Counted from the first letter of the stretch, positions 41,682 to 51,610 are shown. The stretch is 64,000 nucleotides of DNA from AC-51 sp036265325 (GCA_036265325.1 DATAPH010000046.1:1-64000); one strand, 5' to 3'. Notes: generated from the letters alone by a model not told the origin. Numbers and translations: made by a program.

Positions 41682-43081
41682 TACCGACCCTCGCCGAGGA
41701 CGAAGCTCTTGACGGTACGAACGAGGATGATGACGTCGCGCCACAGCGACCAATACTCGATGTACTCGTTGTCGAACATCGCGCGTTCCTCAATCGAGGT
41801 GTCGCCTCGCAAACCGTGCACCTGCGCCCATCCCGTCAGTCCCGCCGGCACGCGATGCCGGTCGGCGTAGCCCGGGATCTCGCTCGCGAATCGCTCCATG
41901 AAGAAGGGTCGCTCCGGCCGAGGACCAACCAACGACATGTCGCCGCGCGCGATGTTGATCAACTGGGGCAGCTCGTCGAGGCCCGTCGACCGCATGAACC
42001 GGCCGAGCTGGGTCGGCGAGATCTCGCCGGAGCCCCAGCGTCGATCCGAGAGGTCGTTCTCCGGAAGGCTCCGGAACTTGAGCAGCTTGAACTCTCGGCC
42101 GCCTTTGGTCACGCGTGTCTGGCGGAACAGGACTGGACCGCGACTGGTGAGCTTGATCGCGATCGTGAGCGCGATGAACAGGGGGGTGAGGACGATGAGC
42201 GCGAGCGACGCAAGCACGACGTCGGCGATGCGCTTGATCTTCCAGGCGGCCGTCCGCTGTGGGTTCTCCGGGAGCCGCATCAGCGGGGCCGTCCACAGCC
42301 AGTCCATGGAGGGGTGCGCCGGGGCGGTGCCGAGCTCCGGGAGTCGCGGCGCGACGTGGACGTGCACATGACGCTCGGTGCACGCTCGGAGGTGGGGGAC
42401 GATGTCGCGATCCGACCCATCCCAGGCGGCGACGATCACACGGTCGATGTCGTTCAGCGCCGTCGAACGCGCAAGGTCGGCGATCCCTCCGAGCAGCGGC
42501 AGCGGCAGCTTGGTGAGCGCGACCTCGTCGATGAAGCCGACCGGCTCAAGCCCGAAAGCCGGGTGCTCGAGGATCAGCCGCGCGATATCGACCCCAGGCT
42601 CATCCGCTCCGACGATCAACACCCGCTCCCGCAACCGGCCGCTCGTTCGCGCGCGACCGATGGCCTTGTAGGTCAACGAGCGACCGATCAGCAGACCAAG
42701 CAGGAGGAACGGCACGACTCGGACGAGCGCCAGCGTCTCGTCGGTCGGCGAAACGACGAAGAGTGCGAGCGAAGCGACGGCGATCGCCGCCACGATGCGG
42801 GGAAGATCCTCGCCGGCTCGTGGCCGCAGGCGCGCACCGTAGACGCCCGCGCCCTTGAGGGCGAACAGCGCCAGAACCGAGAACGCAACGGCCATCGGGG
42901 TCCACTGCAGCACAGCGAACGCCGCAAGGATCAGGATATCCACCGCGAGGACTAGCCGACGTGCGGACAGTCCCTCGGCTCGCCGGGCCGCAGGCGCGAC
43001 GACATCGCGCCACAATGCCCCTGCATCCGGGGATCCTTCGACAGGAGGGGATTCTGCGTAGGCCATCTGAGGGTCATCCAT
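41681..43081 (-). CDS. Undecaprenyl-phosphate sugar-phosphate transferase (polyprenyl initiating enzyme)
   Basis: A 466-residue WbaP/CpsE-type protein that starts polysaccharide synthesis by moving a sugar-1-phosphate to undecaprenyl phosphate. N-terminal helices lie at about 40-130. A Rossmann-like middle follows (VLIVGADEPG, 150-250). A further helix near 290 precedes the catalytic domain with SRGPVLFRQTRVTKGG, LKFRSLPEN and GLDELPQLINIARGDMSLVG. It is the probable first step of the locus. The 158-base gap upstream holds a TGGTCC-GTAT-GGACCA hairpin (43147-43162) and a TATACC box. Confidence 0.92.
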   Translation of the reverse strand: MDDPQMAYAESPPVEGSPDAGALWRDVVAPAARRAEGLSARRLVLAVDILILAAFAVLQWTPMAVAFSVLALFALKGAGVYGARLRPRAGEDLPRIVAAIAVASLALFVVSPTDETLALVRVVPFLLLGLLIGRSLTYKAIGRARTSGRLRERVLIVGADEPGVDIARLILEHPAFGLEPVGFIDEVALTKLPLPLLGGIADLARSTALNDIDRVIVAAWDGSDRDIVPHLRACTERHVHVHVAPRLPELGTAPAHPSMDWLWTAPLMRLPENPQRTAAWKIKRIADVVLASLALIVLTPLFIALTIAIKLTSRGPVLFRQTRVTKGGREFKLLKFRSLPENDLSDRRWGSGEISPTQLGRFMRSTGLDELPQLINIARGDMSLVGPRPERPFFMERFASEIPGYADRHRVPAGLTGWAQVHGLRGDTSIEERAMFDNEYIEYWSLWRDVIILVRTVKSFVLGEGR

Positions 43082-43239
43082 ATGGGTTAGAGAACTGATG
43101 GTATACCCGCCGACCTCGTCGAGTGAACCCGCAAAGGACTTAGAAGTGGTCCGTATGGACCAGACATGGACGGGAGATCAGCTGTGGCGAACGGGCCGGG
43201 GGGCATCGCTCCTTAAGGGTAGGAGACGCCGGGGCACCG

Positions 43240-43980
43240 TCAATGCCGCTGGATACGACGCCTGAGGGAGTGGTATCTCGGGCTTGCGCGCAGGCGCCCG
43301 TAGACCGGCGCGGTCTTCAAACGCAAGGACCAGCCCGTATCCGGCGGGTAGATCCCGACCCTGGGGAGGGCGTACGCGCCTCGGATCTCGCGGGCGACCG
43401 CGAGCCCGAATGCCGATGTGAATCCCGCCGCGGCCGCCGCCCGGCGCACGTCATCGTCGTGGCGGCCTCGCGGATAGGCCAGCGAGGTGACGTCCTCGCC
43501 CAACAGTTCCTCCAGGATGTCGCGGCTTCGAACGAGGTCGGCGAGCGCGGCATCGTAGCCGAGCGTCGTCATGTCGGCGTGGACGTAGCTGTGCGAGCCG
43601 AACGAGGCTCCGTAGGATCGAAGCCGTCGGATCTCCGACGGATCCAGCGTCCGCAGCGGGTGGCCGGGCGGTCTGTCCACCCAGTCAACGCTGGACGCGC
43701 TCCCGTCGTACATCTTGGCGATCAGGAAGACGGTGAACGGCACGTCCGATCTGGCGAGGACGGGGAGCGCGTGCTGGACCACGGAGCTGAATCCGTCATC
43801 GAACGTCAGCGCGACGAGCTCGTTCGAGACACCGTCGGGGCACCGATCGAGCAACTCGGTTAGGGGAACGACGCGCCTATGGGAGACGAGCCACGCGATC
43901 TGCGCCTCGAAAGGCGCAGGGTGCACTGAGAGGGCACCCGTCCAGAGCGGATCCACGGCGTGGTACGTGAGGATCGTCAC
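43240..43980 (-). CDS. Polysaccharide deacetylase (CE4, NodB-like)
   Basis: A 246-residue enzyme from GTG 43980, with GGAGGG four to five bases upstream. It has CE4 motif 1 LTFDDGF (Asp61, Asp62) and motif 2 HSYVH (His130, His134), with SLAYPRGRHDDD later. There is no export signal, so it may work on a lipid-linked intermediate inside the cell, or lack a recognised signal. It removes N-acetyl groups from hexosamine units. Confidence 0.9.
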   Translation of the reverse strand: MTILTYHAVDPLWTGALSVHPAPFEAQIAWLVSHRRVVPLTELLDRCPDGVSNELVALTFDDGFSSVVQHALPVLARSDVPFTVFLIAKMYDGSASSVDWVDRPPGHPLRTLDPSEIRRLRSYGASFGSHSYVHADMTTLGYDAALADLVRSRDILEELLGEDVTSLAYPRGRHDDDVRRAAAAAGFTSAFGLAVAREIRGAYALPRVGIYPPDTGWSLRLKTAPVYGRLRASPRYHSLRRRIQRH

Positions 43981-44179
43981 ATGTCCCTCCGTGGCGCCGT
44001 GGTTGCGAGCCCTGTATCCGAGCGTTTCGTTGCCCCGATGATAGAGCGTGGAAACACAACACTTGGGGTAGGAAGGTGCGACGGATGGCTGGCGTCCGTG
44101 TCCAGCGTATGCCGTAGGATGGCCAGTCCTTGAACGCGATGCGAGGTCGGATCGCATCGGCTGACCACGAGGAGATCGG

Positions 44180-45733
44180 GTGCGACAACGGATCTTGGTC
44201 GTCGGCTGGGACGGCGCAGATTGGGACATCGTCGACGACCTCTTGTCGCGCGGGCTCCTGCCGAACCTCGAGCAGCTGATCGCACGCGGCGGCCGCGGGA
44301 CGCTTCTGTCGACGGTCCCCTCGCACTCATGGTCGGCCTGGTCATCGTTCCTCACGGGCTACAACCCCGCGGGACACGGCGTGTGGGACTTCGTCGAGCG
44401 CGATCCCACCGACCCGGATCGAAGGATCCCGGTGTCGTCAACGTCGATCCGCCGGACGACGTTCTTGGATCGGCTTTCCGCCGCCGGAGTCGAGGTTCGG
44501 GCTGCGAACATCCCGGTGACGTTCCCGGCGTGGGAGATCAACGGTCGGATGATCGGGGGTGTGGCGATCCCGCCGCGCGCGTCGTTCGTGACCCCGAGCG
44601 ATTTCGCGACCGAGCTGCGTGAACGCGCCCCGTTCCCGATCAACGGGTTGGAGTGGATGAAGTTCGAGCGGAACCCTGATCGGCTGATCGACGACGCCCG
44701 GCATCTCGTCCAGCAGCGAACGTCGTCCTTCGAGGTGCTCCTCGAGGGCTCTTGGGACGTGGCTGTCTGCGTCTTCCTCGCACCCGATCGGCTGCAGCAT
44801 CCGCTTGGGGCTTTCTTGCTCCCCACACATCCGCTCCACGACCAGGTGACGGACTCGCCCATGGCGGATGCCCTTCGCGGCGTGTATCGCCTCGTGGACG
44901 AGGCGCTCGGACGTCTCGTGGCGTGCGCCGGTCCCGACGCGTTGACGATCGTGATGTCCGATCACGGGTTCCGTCCCGTCGAGCGGCAAGCCAACCTCAC
45001 CGCGATCCTCCGCGAGCTCGGGTTCGCGGCCGCCGGCTCTCGCAACGACCTGGCGCACTCCGTCCGACGTTGGGCGCCGACGCGGGCGATCACCCACTCG
45101 CGCGTCGGCTACGCGCTCAAGCACTTGATCCGCGCGCCGGCAATGCTGGACTGGTCGCGAACCGTCGCGTACTCCGCCGGGACGTCAGGCGCCATCTCCG
45201 TCAACCTCAAGGGTCGCGAGATCCACGGGACGGTGGAGCCTGCCGACTACGACACGGTGCGTCGTGACGTCGCCGAGGCGCTGCTTTCCTATCGGAACGC
45301 GGACACCGGCGACCAGCCGGTCGCGGGCGTTCTGCTGCGCGAGGATCTCCCGGACGGCGATCACGCGGACCTCGGCCCCGATCTACTCGCGCGTCCCGCC
45401 CCGTTGTGGAGCTTCCGAGCGAACATCGACGCGCAGACGCAATCGTCGCGGTGGCCCTCGGGCGATCACCGGCAGGAAGGCATCCTCGTGGCTTCCCAGG
45501 CGGCCGCCGCAGATCTCGGACCGTGGTCGATCACCGACATGGCGCCGACGCTCCTCGCGATGCAGGGTCTCACGGCATCGGGCGTGGATGGCCACCCGAT
45601 CTCGATGATCGCGCGCGACACGGGCGACCTCCTCGAGTCCGACCACACGGGATCGGTTGAGGCCGATGCAGTGACGCGCGAGGAGCAGGAGGAGGTCGCG
45701 CAGCACCTGCGCGACCTCGGCTACATCGAGTGA
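44180..45733 (+). CDS. Alkaline-phosphatase-superfamily phosphodiesterase/phosphotransferase, copy 2
   Basis: A 517-residue close paralogue of the protein at 36342, alignable from end to end: VVGWDGADWDIVDDLLSRGL, nucleophile-position Ser50 in VPSHSWSAWSSFLTG, APDRLQHPLGAF, MSDHGFRP and the tail QHLRDLGYIE. The start GTG follows GAGGAGATC. Its stop overlaps the next start (TGATG), tying it to sulfotransferase 2 and the flippase. This context suggests action on the lipid-linked repeat unit before export. Confidence 0.86.
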   Translation: MRQRILVVGWDGADWDIVDDLLSRGLLPNLEQLIARGGRGTLLSTVPSHSWSAWSSFLTGYNPAGHGVWDFVERDPTDPDRRIPVSSTSIRRTTFLDRLSAAGVEVRAANIPVTFPAWEINGRMIGGVAIPPRASFVTPSDFATELRERAPFPINGLEWMKFERNPDRLIDDARHLVQQRTSSFEVLLEGSWDVAVCVFLAPDRLQHPLGAFLLPTHPLHDQVTDSPMADALRGVYRLVDEALGRLVACAGPDALTIVMSDHGFRPVERQANLTAILRELGFAAAGSRNDLAHSVRRWAPTRAITHSRVGYALKHLIRAPAMLDWSRTVAYSAGTSGAISVNLKGREIHGTVEPADYDTVRRDVAEALLSYRNADTGDQPVAGVLLREDLPDGDHADLGPDLLARPAPLWSFRANIDAQTQSSRWPSGDHRQEGILVASQAAAADLGPWSITDMAPTLLAMQGLTASGVDGHPISMIARDTGDLLESDHTGSVEADAVTREEQEEVAQHLRDLGYIE

Positions 45734-46620
45734 TGGAACGGCGGGACCCCCCCGCACGGCATCCGCTCCGCCGGCTCGCCGGGAAACTGCGCCGACCGGG
45801 CCCGAAGGCGCCGCCGATCGCGGTCGAAGCTGTGACCGGTGATCATCCGCCGGCGATCTTCTTGATCGGGTGTCAGCGCAGCGGGACGTCGTTGCTTCGT
45901 CGCATCGTCGATTCCCATCCGACCATCGCGTGTCCGCCCGAGACCGCCTTCATCCTGCCGCTCGTCCAGGTGCTCCACGACCAACGTTCGCGCCGCGGCT
46001 TCGAGGCGATGGGATATACGGACGCGTCGGTCGGCGAGGCGCTCGCCTCCTTCATCGGCTCCTTCTACGAGCGCTACGCCGCCGCGCAGGGCAAGGCGCG
46101 CTGGGCGGACAAGACCCCGCACTACGTCGATTGTCTCGACGATCTGTGGACGCTGTTCGGGCCGACCGCCCGATTCGTGGTCATCGTTCGTCACGGTCTC
46201 GACGTCGCCTATTCCCTTGCCGACCCTCGACGGCACTATCCGGCGATCGATGCAAGCGTCGATGCGGCCGGTGGGGACGTGCCCTCAGGCGCCGGCCGGT
46301 TCTGGTCGATGCAGAACCGCAAGATCCTGGACTTCACCGCTGCCCATCCGGAGGCGTGCGTGCGGATCACCTATGAGGACCTCACCCGCGATCCGGCGGG
46401 CACTCTGGAGCCGGTGTTCTCGTTCCTCGGTGTGGCGTGGGACCCCGCGGTGCTCGACTACGCGAGCGTGGAGCATCACGCGGGGGTCGAAGATCCAGAG
46501 GTCACGAAGATGAAGCGGATAGTCGAGAACTCTGGGAAGTCCTCGGCGTGGCCGGCGGACGTGCTGGCGAAGGTCCGCGAAGCATGCGAGCCGGAGCTGA
46601 CCGAACTCGGGTACCGCTGA
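45733..46620 (+). CDS. PAPS-dependent sulfotransferase, copy 2
   Basis: A 295-residue sulfotransferase. The 5'-phosphosulfate loop is LIGCQRSGTSLLRRI (about 45-59). The conserved WADKTPHYV block and the 3'-phosphate site VVIVRHGLDVAYSLAD follow, then RITYEDLTRDP. It overlaps the upstream AP-superfamily gene and the downstream flippase gene by TGATG junctions. This three-gene unit is the strongest evidence that the polymer of this locus is sulfated. Confidence 0.9.
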   Translation: MERRDPPARHPLRRLAGKLRRPGPKAPPIAVEAVTGDHPPAIFLIGCQRSGTSLLRRIVDSHPTIACPPETAFILPLVQVLHDQRSRRGFEAMGYTDASVGEALASFIGSFYERYAAAQGKARWADKTPHYVDCLDDLWTLFGPTARFVVIVRHGLDVAYSLADPRRHYPAIDASVDAAGGDVPSGAGRFWSMQNRKILDFTAAHPEACVRITYEDLTRDPAGTLEPVFSFLGVAWDPAVLDYASVEHHAGVEDPEVTKMKRIVENSGKSSAWPADVLAKVREACEPELTELGYR

Positions 46621-48179
46621 TGGCAATGGCACCGGAGTCCGCGCCCGAGACCGATCTTCGCCATGTCGCGCGGATGGCTCGCGGATCCGCCCTGCTGGTG
46701 TCGAGCGGCGTCATCGGCTACGCGGGCACGTTCGCGCTCGCCGTCGTGGTCGCCCGCTCGTTCGGCAAGGAGGCGTTCGGTCTCTGGGTGATCGCGTACT
46801 CGATCGGCGTGCTGCTCTCGATCGTCGGCCAGCTCGGCGCCGACTGGATGGTGATGCGCCAGGGGTCGTTCTATCAGGGGACCGGCGACGAGGAACGGCT
46901 CCGCCGAACGATCCACGTGGCCTTGATGATCGCCGCCGGCGGCCTGTCGATCTTCGGCATCGCGCTCTTCGTCCTGGCGGGAACCGTGGCGACAAACATC
47001 TTCCACTCGCCGTCGCTGGCGCCGCTGCTTCGGTTGACGGCGGTGCTCGCCCCGATCGTGGGCATCCGGCAGGTGCTCGTGTACTCGACCCAGGCGTTCA
47101 AAGAGATGAAGGATGCGGCGCTCGTGCGCAACATCCTCCAGCCGGCGATGGCCCTGGCCGCGGTCGGCATCTCGATCCTCATCTTCCACGATCTGCTCCT
47201 GGCGTATGGGGCGATGATCGTGTCGGAGAGCCTCCTGCTGTGCATCACGGTGGTCGTGCTCCAACGTCGTATCCGGCTCCGAGGGCCCGTGAAGCCGATC
47301 GACGTGGGCAAGCTCCTGCGGTTCGCCGTGCCCGCATGGGCTTCGCGGCTGTTGGGCCAGAGCCGGGCGCAGTTCATGCCACTGCTGTTGGGGTCCCTGG
47401 CAGCGGTCGCAACGTCAGCGGTCTACACGGCGAGCAACCGGATCGCGGGCGCGCTGACCTCGATCGTCAACGCGTTGAACCAGGTGTATACGGCCATCGG
47501 CAGTGACCTGTACCTCCAGGGGCGGCGGGAGGAGTTCGCCACCACCTACCGAAGCGCGACGAAGTGGATCTTCACGCTGGGTGCACCGTTGTTGGTCCTG
47601 ATGCTGGCGTTCCCGGGCGACCTGTTGTCTATCTTCGGAAGCTCCTTCCGCGACGGCGAGATCGCGCTCGTCATCCTCGGGATCGGTTTGTTCTTCAACT
47701 TCGCGACCGGTCCGGTCACGGTGACGCTCATCATCATCGGCCGTTCCACGCTCGCGCTCATCGACTACATCGCGGTGGTCGTGCTCGAGGTCGGGCTCGC
47801 GATCTGGCTGATCCCTCGCTACGGACTCATCGGCGGCGCGATCGCCAAGTCGGTCGGCGTGGCCGCCAACAACCTGGTTCCGCTCCTGCAGGTGTGGATG
47901 ACGGAGCGCATCTTGCCGTTCCGCGTGGACTTCTGGAAACCTGCGTTCTCGGCCGTGGTCGCGGCGGTCATCGCGCGCCTCGTCGTGTCGGTCGCGCCGG
48001 TGGGGCCCGGCGTCGCCGCGGCGGCGATAGGCGGGATCGTCATCGGGCTCGTCTACGTTGCCTTAATCCTCCTGCTCGGCTTGAACGAAGAGGACCGGGC
48101 GGCCTTGGCGGCGCTGCGGCTCCGGCGTGGAGGCCGGGAGGCCGCGGCCGCGCCGGCGGACCAGTTGCTCGAGCCCTAA
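46620..48179 (+). CDS. Oligosaccharide flippase (Wzx-like, MOP superfamily)
   Basis: A 519-residue membrane protein with about 12-14 hydrophobic helices. It has the polysaccharide biosynthesis protein pattern: an N-terminal ARGSALLVSSGVIGYAGTF helix, VVARSFGKEAFGLWVIAYS, and later SAVYTASNRIAGALTSIVNA. It should flip the undecaprenyl-linked repeat unit to the outer face. It is coupled to sulfotransferase 2. Its stop overlaps the stop of convergent sulfotransferase 3 by 4 bases. Confidence 0.92.
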   Translation: MAMAPESAPETDLRHVARMARGSALLVSSGVIGYAGTFALAVVVARSFGKEAFGLWVIAYSIGVLLSIVGQLGADWMVMRQGSFYQGTGDEERLRRTIHVALMIAAGGLSIFGIALFVLAGTVATNIFHSPSLAPLLRLTAVLAPIVGIRQVLVYSTQAFKEMKDAALVRNILQPAMALAAVGISILIFHDLLLAYGAMIVSESLLLCITVVVLQRRIRLRGPVKPIDVGKLLRFAVPAWASRLLGQSRAQFMPLLLGSLAAVATSAVYTASNRIAGALTSIVNALNQVYTAIGSDLYLQGRREEFATTYRSATKWIFTLGAPLLVLMLAFPGDLLSIFGSSFRDGEIALVILGIGLFFNFATGPVTVTLIIIGRSTLALIDYIAVVVLEVGLAIWLIPRYGLIGGAIAKSVGVAANNLVPLLQVWMTERILPFRVDFWKPAFSAVVAAVIARLVVSVAPVGPGVAAAAIGGIVIGLVYVALILLLGLNEEDRAALAALRLRRGGREAAAAPADQLLEP

Positions 48180-49090
48180 CGGGTCGAGGCGACCGTATCG
48201 TTCAGCCAGGCAGGCAGTGGCTGTGTGCCGTGCCGAAGCAGTGCCTCCGCGGTCGTTCGGTTCGACGCGTCATACGTCCGCGCCAGGTGCTCGGCGATCG
48301 AGGAAGAGGGTCGCTCTTCGATCGACCCCGAGTTCAATCGGAGGTACGCGCCTCGGAGTTTCTGACGGGCGCCGGGCGCGTATCGCAAGACCCGGTGGCT
48401 CACGTCCCGAGCAACCGCGGCAGCGCGGGCCGCCGCGACGCTTCGGGGGTGCAGCGTCGGGTTCCGCGCGTCGTAGGAGAAGCCGCCGGTGACGTCCGGG
48501 TCGATGCCGAGCCACGTACTCAGATCGCGGACGACGCCCGCGGCGTCCGAACGCAGGTCGTCGAAGAACAACACGCGCAGATCGGCGCCGAACATCTCGG
48601 CCCACGCGGGCACGTAGTCGCCGTACATCCCGATCGACAATCCCTTGCGGAACCCTTGGTCGAGGATCGAGGGGTGGGTCCTGCATTCCTGTTCGCAGGC
48701 GGCGACGTACGCGTCGAACGAGTCGATCCCGCTGAGATGCCCCAGGCTCCGCTGGAACGTGTAGGCGGACCACAACCGCTCGACGGGTTCTCGCAGGACC
48801 AAGATCAAGCGAGGAGAGCCGAGCGTTTCGCGGATCGCCTCGCGCACCCGAGGCCCTTGGTAGAAGTACGACGGCGTCGCCTCCAACGCGAAGCGTTCGG
48901 TGCCTCGATGCGCGAAGAACCGCTCGTAATCGGCGACAGGTCCGGAACGGCCGTCGGGCGACAGAGCCGAGAAGAAGTCGGTTTCTTTCTTCGTCGAGGC
49001 ACAGATGTCGGGATGTTGCGCGAGGTAGGTGAACAAGGAGCTGGTGCCCGCCTTCGGGGCACCGATGATGACAAGGTTCGGGAGCGTCAC
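48176..49090 (-). CDS. PAPS-dependent sulfotransferase, copy 3
   Basis: A 304-residue sulfotransferase of the heparan-type group. The 5'-phosphosulfate loop is IIGAPKAGTSSLFTYLAQHP at residues 8-27. KETDFFS and the ATPSYFYQGP block follow, then the 3'-phosphate site LILVLREPVERLWSAYT. GTG 49090 overlaps the stop of the polymerase gene (GTGA), so it is translated together with it. Confidence 0.92.
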   Translation of the reverse strand: MTLPNLVIIGAPKAGTSSLFTYLAQHPDICASTKKETDFFSALSPDGRSGPVADYERFFAHRGTERFALEATPSYFYQGPRVREAIRETLGSPRLILVLREPVERLWSAYTFQRSLGHLSGIDSFDAYVAACEQECRTHPSILDQGFRKGLSIGMYGDYVPAWAEMFGADLRVLFFDDLRSDAAGVVRDLSTWLGIDPDVTGGFSYDARNPTLHPRSVAAARAAAVARDVSHRVLRYAPGARQKLRGAYLRLNSGSIEERPSSSIAEHLARTYDASNRTTAEALLRHGTQPLPAWLNDTVASTR

Positions 49091-50466
49091 GTCGCGGCGA
49101 CCTCTGGTTCGACCAACCCCTGGATCTCGGCGGCTGCTTCCACCTCGCGTTCCGACTCTGCTTCGCCGTCGGCGGCGGATTCAAGGACGCGGATCAACAA
49201 GAACGGAAGCCACGCGTGCTTGAACCACAGGAAGCCCTCGAACACGTCGGCGAGCAAGAAGCCGATGAGCGTCGCCGCGAGTCCGGCGGCAACCGGGAAG
49301 CCGCCCCGAAGACGGATCGTTCTCCATTCCGCGAAGATCGCGAGCCAGAACAACACCAGCCCGAGCACACCGGTCTCGACCCCGATCTCGAGGTAGAGGT
49401 CGTGCGCGGGTCGCACCGTCCCTACGTTCCGCGTCACGTTGGAGAACGCGACCGCCTGCTCGTAGGCGATGGGAAAGTTCCCCATGCCCACCCCGCCGAC
49501 GCAGTATCGCTCGCACGCCAGGGCGCCGGTCGTCCAGATCTCGGCGCGGCCGGAGCTGCTCTGCGTGTCGAAGAGCCGCTGAACGGGCGCCGCCGAGAAG
49601 ACCGTCGCGAGCCGGCTGCTGGGGAACAGGGCGACGAACACGGCCCCGATCACGACCAGGACCAGGATCGCGCTCGCGGTTCCACGAAGCGCTTGCCGCA
49701 CCCGGTACCGCTGCCATGGACGACGGCGGGAGAACAGCACGAGCGTTGCGATGACGGTCACGACCGCGGCGAGGGAGCCGCCGCGCGAACCCGAGAGCAC
49801 GATGGCGAAGGCGCTCATGACTGCGCCGACGGGACCAAGGGCCACCCGCCACCACGGAGCGCCCGGTTTCTGACCGGTCAGTGAAAGGTCGATGCTCAGG
49901 GCCAGGGGCAGCAAGAGCGTCGCGGCGAGCTGGTTCGGATCCGAATGGGCATTGCTCAACGAGAAGCGCGACGACAAGGCATGGACCTGGTACGCCCCGC
50001 CCTTCACGGTGAGGACAGCCGCCCAGGCCCCGACCGCGATGCCGGAGGCGACGACCGCGTCACGCACGAACTCGAGGTCGGCACGCGTCGCGGGGATCAT
50101 CGCGACGAGCACGACGAGCATGAGCAAAGGGATCGCGATCGTCAGCTCGCTCGCCACGAGACTCGGATCGTTCGCCCAGAGGAACGTCAGGGCGCACCAC
50201 GCCGTGAACATCAGCCACAGTGCCACCGGCAGGGTCGGGATCCGGCGACGTGGCCCTCGGAGCACACAGAGTCCGGCGGCGCCGATGGCGAGCGCCCCGG
50301 CGAGGGAACTCATGGTGTTGAACGGACTCGGCAGGGGCACGGACAGCGAGACAACGCCGCCGATCGGGACGAGGAACGCGTAGGCGGGGACGGCCGTGCG
50401 GAACGGGCGGCGAGAGGCCCACGCCGCCACGCCGACGAGCAGGATCGCCGTCAGCAGGACGAGCAC
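49087..50466 (-). CDS. O-antigen ligase / Wzy-type polymerase
   Basis: A 459-residue membrane protein with about 12 hydrophobic segments. It has the O-antigen ligase family layout: the FSLSNAHSDPNQLAATLLLP loop, the ALVLSGSRGG-like stretch (IVLSGSRGGSLAAVV) and a large outer loop with GGVGMGNFPIAYEQA and RPAHDLYLEIGVETG. It polymerises or ligates the exported repeat unit. The start is GTG 50466 after GAGGAGG. It is coupled to sulfotransferase 3. Confidence 0.9.
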   Translation of the reverse strand: MLVLLTAILLVGVAAWASRRPFRTAVPAYAFLVPIGGVVSLSVPLPSPFNTMSSLAGALAIGAAGLCVLRGPRRRIPTLPVALWLMFTAWCALTFLWANDPSLVASELTIAIPLLMLVVLVAMIPATRADLEFVRDAVVASGIAVGAWAAVLTVKGGAYQVHALSSRFSLSNAHSDPNQLAATLLLPLALSIDLSLTGQKPGAPWWRVALGPVGAVMSAFAIVLSGSRGGSLAAVVTVIATLVLFSRRRPWQRYRVRQALRGTASAILVLVVIGAVFVALFPSSRLATVFSAAPVQRLFDTQSSSGRAEIWTTGALACERYCVGGVGMGNFPIAYEQAVAFSNVTRNVGTVRPAHDLYLEIGVETGVLGLVLFWLAIFAEWRTIRLRGGFPVAAGLAATLIGFLLADVFEGFLWFKHAWLPFLLIRVLESAADGEAESEREVEAAAEIQGLVEPEVAAT

Positions 50467-50564
50467 GTCAGGACCTCCTCACCACGACCGACCGCAGGAA
50501 CGGACCCTTCACTCTCCCAGAAGACTGCCACCGGGCAAGAGGAGTCTGGGCCCTGAGGCGGCGG

Positions 50565-51509
50565 TCAGCCCACCACTTCGTAGTCGCTGAGCGGGATGGA
50601 CCGGAGCGAGTCTGGGTTGAGCTTGCCGTTCCAAACCCAGCCCTTGCCGTCCGCGATCGTGTTCTCGACCTTGAGGTTGATGCTCCCGGACGACTGGTCA
50701 CCGATGATCGCGCCGTAGCGCTTCAGCGCACGGGCGATGATCAGCGCAGCAGGGGAGAGGTGCAAGGTGCTCAGTGAGACGCCCGGCTTGATGCGGATCC
50801 GCGTCCCCTCGGGTGGCGCGTCGGGCGCCTTCGTCCCGCACTCGTCTCCCACCATCGGGAACACGTGGGCGCACCCAGTCGTGTGCACGGCGATCCGGAG
50901 GACGTGGTGGATGGCGCCCTTGCGGATCTCCGCGTACCGGACCGCCCACATCGGGGGTGGGAGACCCCGGTGTCCGCTGTTGCGCGGTTGGTTCGAGGCC
51001 GCGAGCTTTCCATCGAGTCCGTTCGAACCGAGGTACGAGATGGTGCCGCCACACGCGGACCAGGTGTCCGACGTGGCGTCGTGGTGCGCGTGCCAGAAGC
51101 CATACACGAGTCCTCGATCGCGGTTGTAGACCACCATCGCGGCATCCGACGTGGGGTCTGGTCGCGCGTCACGAGGGATCCGGACGTGGCCGAACTCGGG
51201 CGGCTGCCGGAGCGAGCACGAGTTGCGGACGTCATAGACCTTGGATGTGGAGTTGCCGGAGTAGATCGGAAGGCCCCACTTACCGTCGTCGGTCGTTCCG
51301 GCCAGACGGACGTAATTCGGGTTGTTGTCCTGCGCGAGGAATCCCATGATCCCGCTCGACTTCGCTCGGGTGGGCGTGTCGCTGCCGAGCTGTTCGCTCC
51401 AGTAGCTCTTCGATCCGTACGGTTGCGCACTGCTGGTGGTCGTCCAGGCTGCCGCAGTCATCACGAGGGCCGTGGCGATTCCGGCCCCCAACACCCGTCG
51501 TACGCGCAT
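50565..51509 (-). CDS. Secreted protein of unknown family, paralogue 1
   Basis: A 314-residue exported protein with a signal peptide (1-28). It is clearly related to the protein at 53634 over its whole mature length. Shared blocks are NYVRLAG, PPEFGHVRIPRDA, SDAAMVVYNRDRGLVYGFWHA, GHRGLPPPMWAVRY, GAIHHVLRIAVHTT, CAHVFPMVGDECGT, PPEGTRIRIKP, LSPAALIIARALKRYGAIIG and NPDSLRSIPL. Many His, Asp, Trp and Arg residues are conserved, suggesting a polysaccharide-active enzyme, but I recognise no family. The location beside polymerase and Wzz genes supports a role on the secreted glycan. Confidence 0.75.
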   Translation of the reverse strand: MRVRRVLGAGIATALVMTAAAWTTTSSAQPYGSKSYWSEQLGSDTPTRAKSSGIMGFLAQDNNPNYVRLAGTTDDGKWGLPIYSGNSTSKVYDVRNSCSLRQPPEFGHVRIPRDARPDPTSDAAMVVYNRDRGLVYGFWHAHHDATSDTWSACGGTISYLGSNGLDGKLAASNQPRNSGHRGLPPPMWAVRYAEIRKGAIHHVLRIAVHTTGCAHVFPMVGDECGTKAPDAPPEGTRIRIKPGVSLSTLHLSPAALIIARALKRYGAIIGDQSSGSINLKVENTIADGKGWVWNGKLNPDSLRSIPLSDYEVVG

Positions 51510-51610
51510 CGTGCGTCCCCCCTTCGAGCTCTCGGACCCACGCTGAAAGAAGCATCGGCCGGGAATCGCCAGAGGTTAGCGGTGCCTCCGGGGGGCTGTC
51601 AGTCCCCCGT

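Noticed and set aside
41633..42955. Plus-strand open frame of 440 codons opposite the sugar-phosphate transferase
   Set aside because: Antisense shadow; the minus strand encodes clear transferase motifs.
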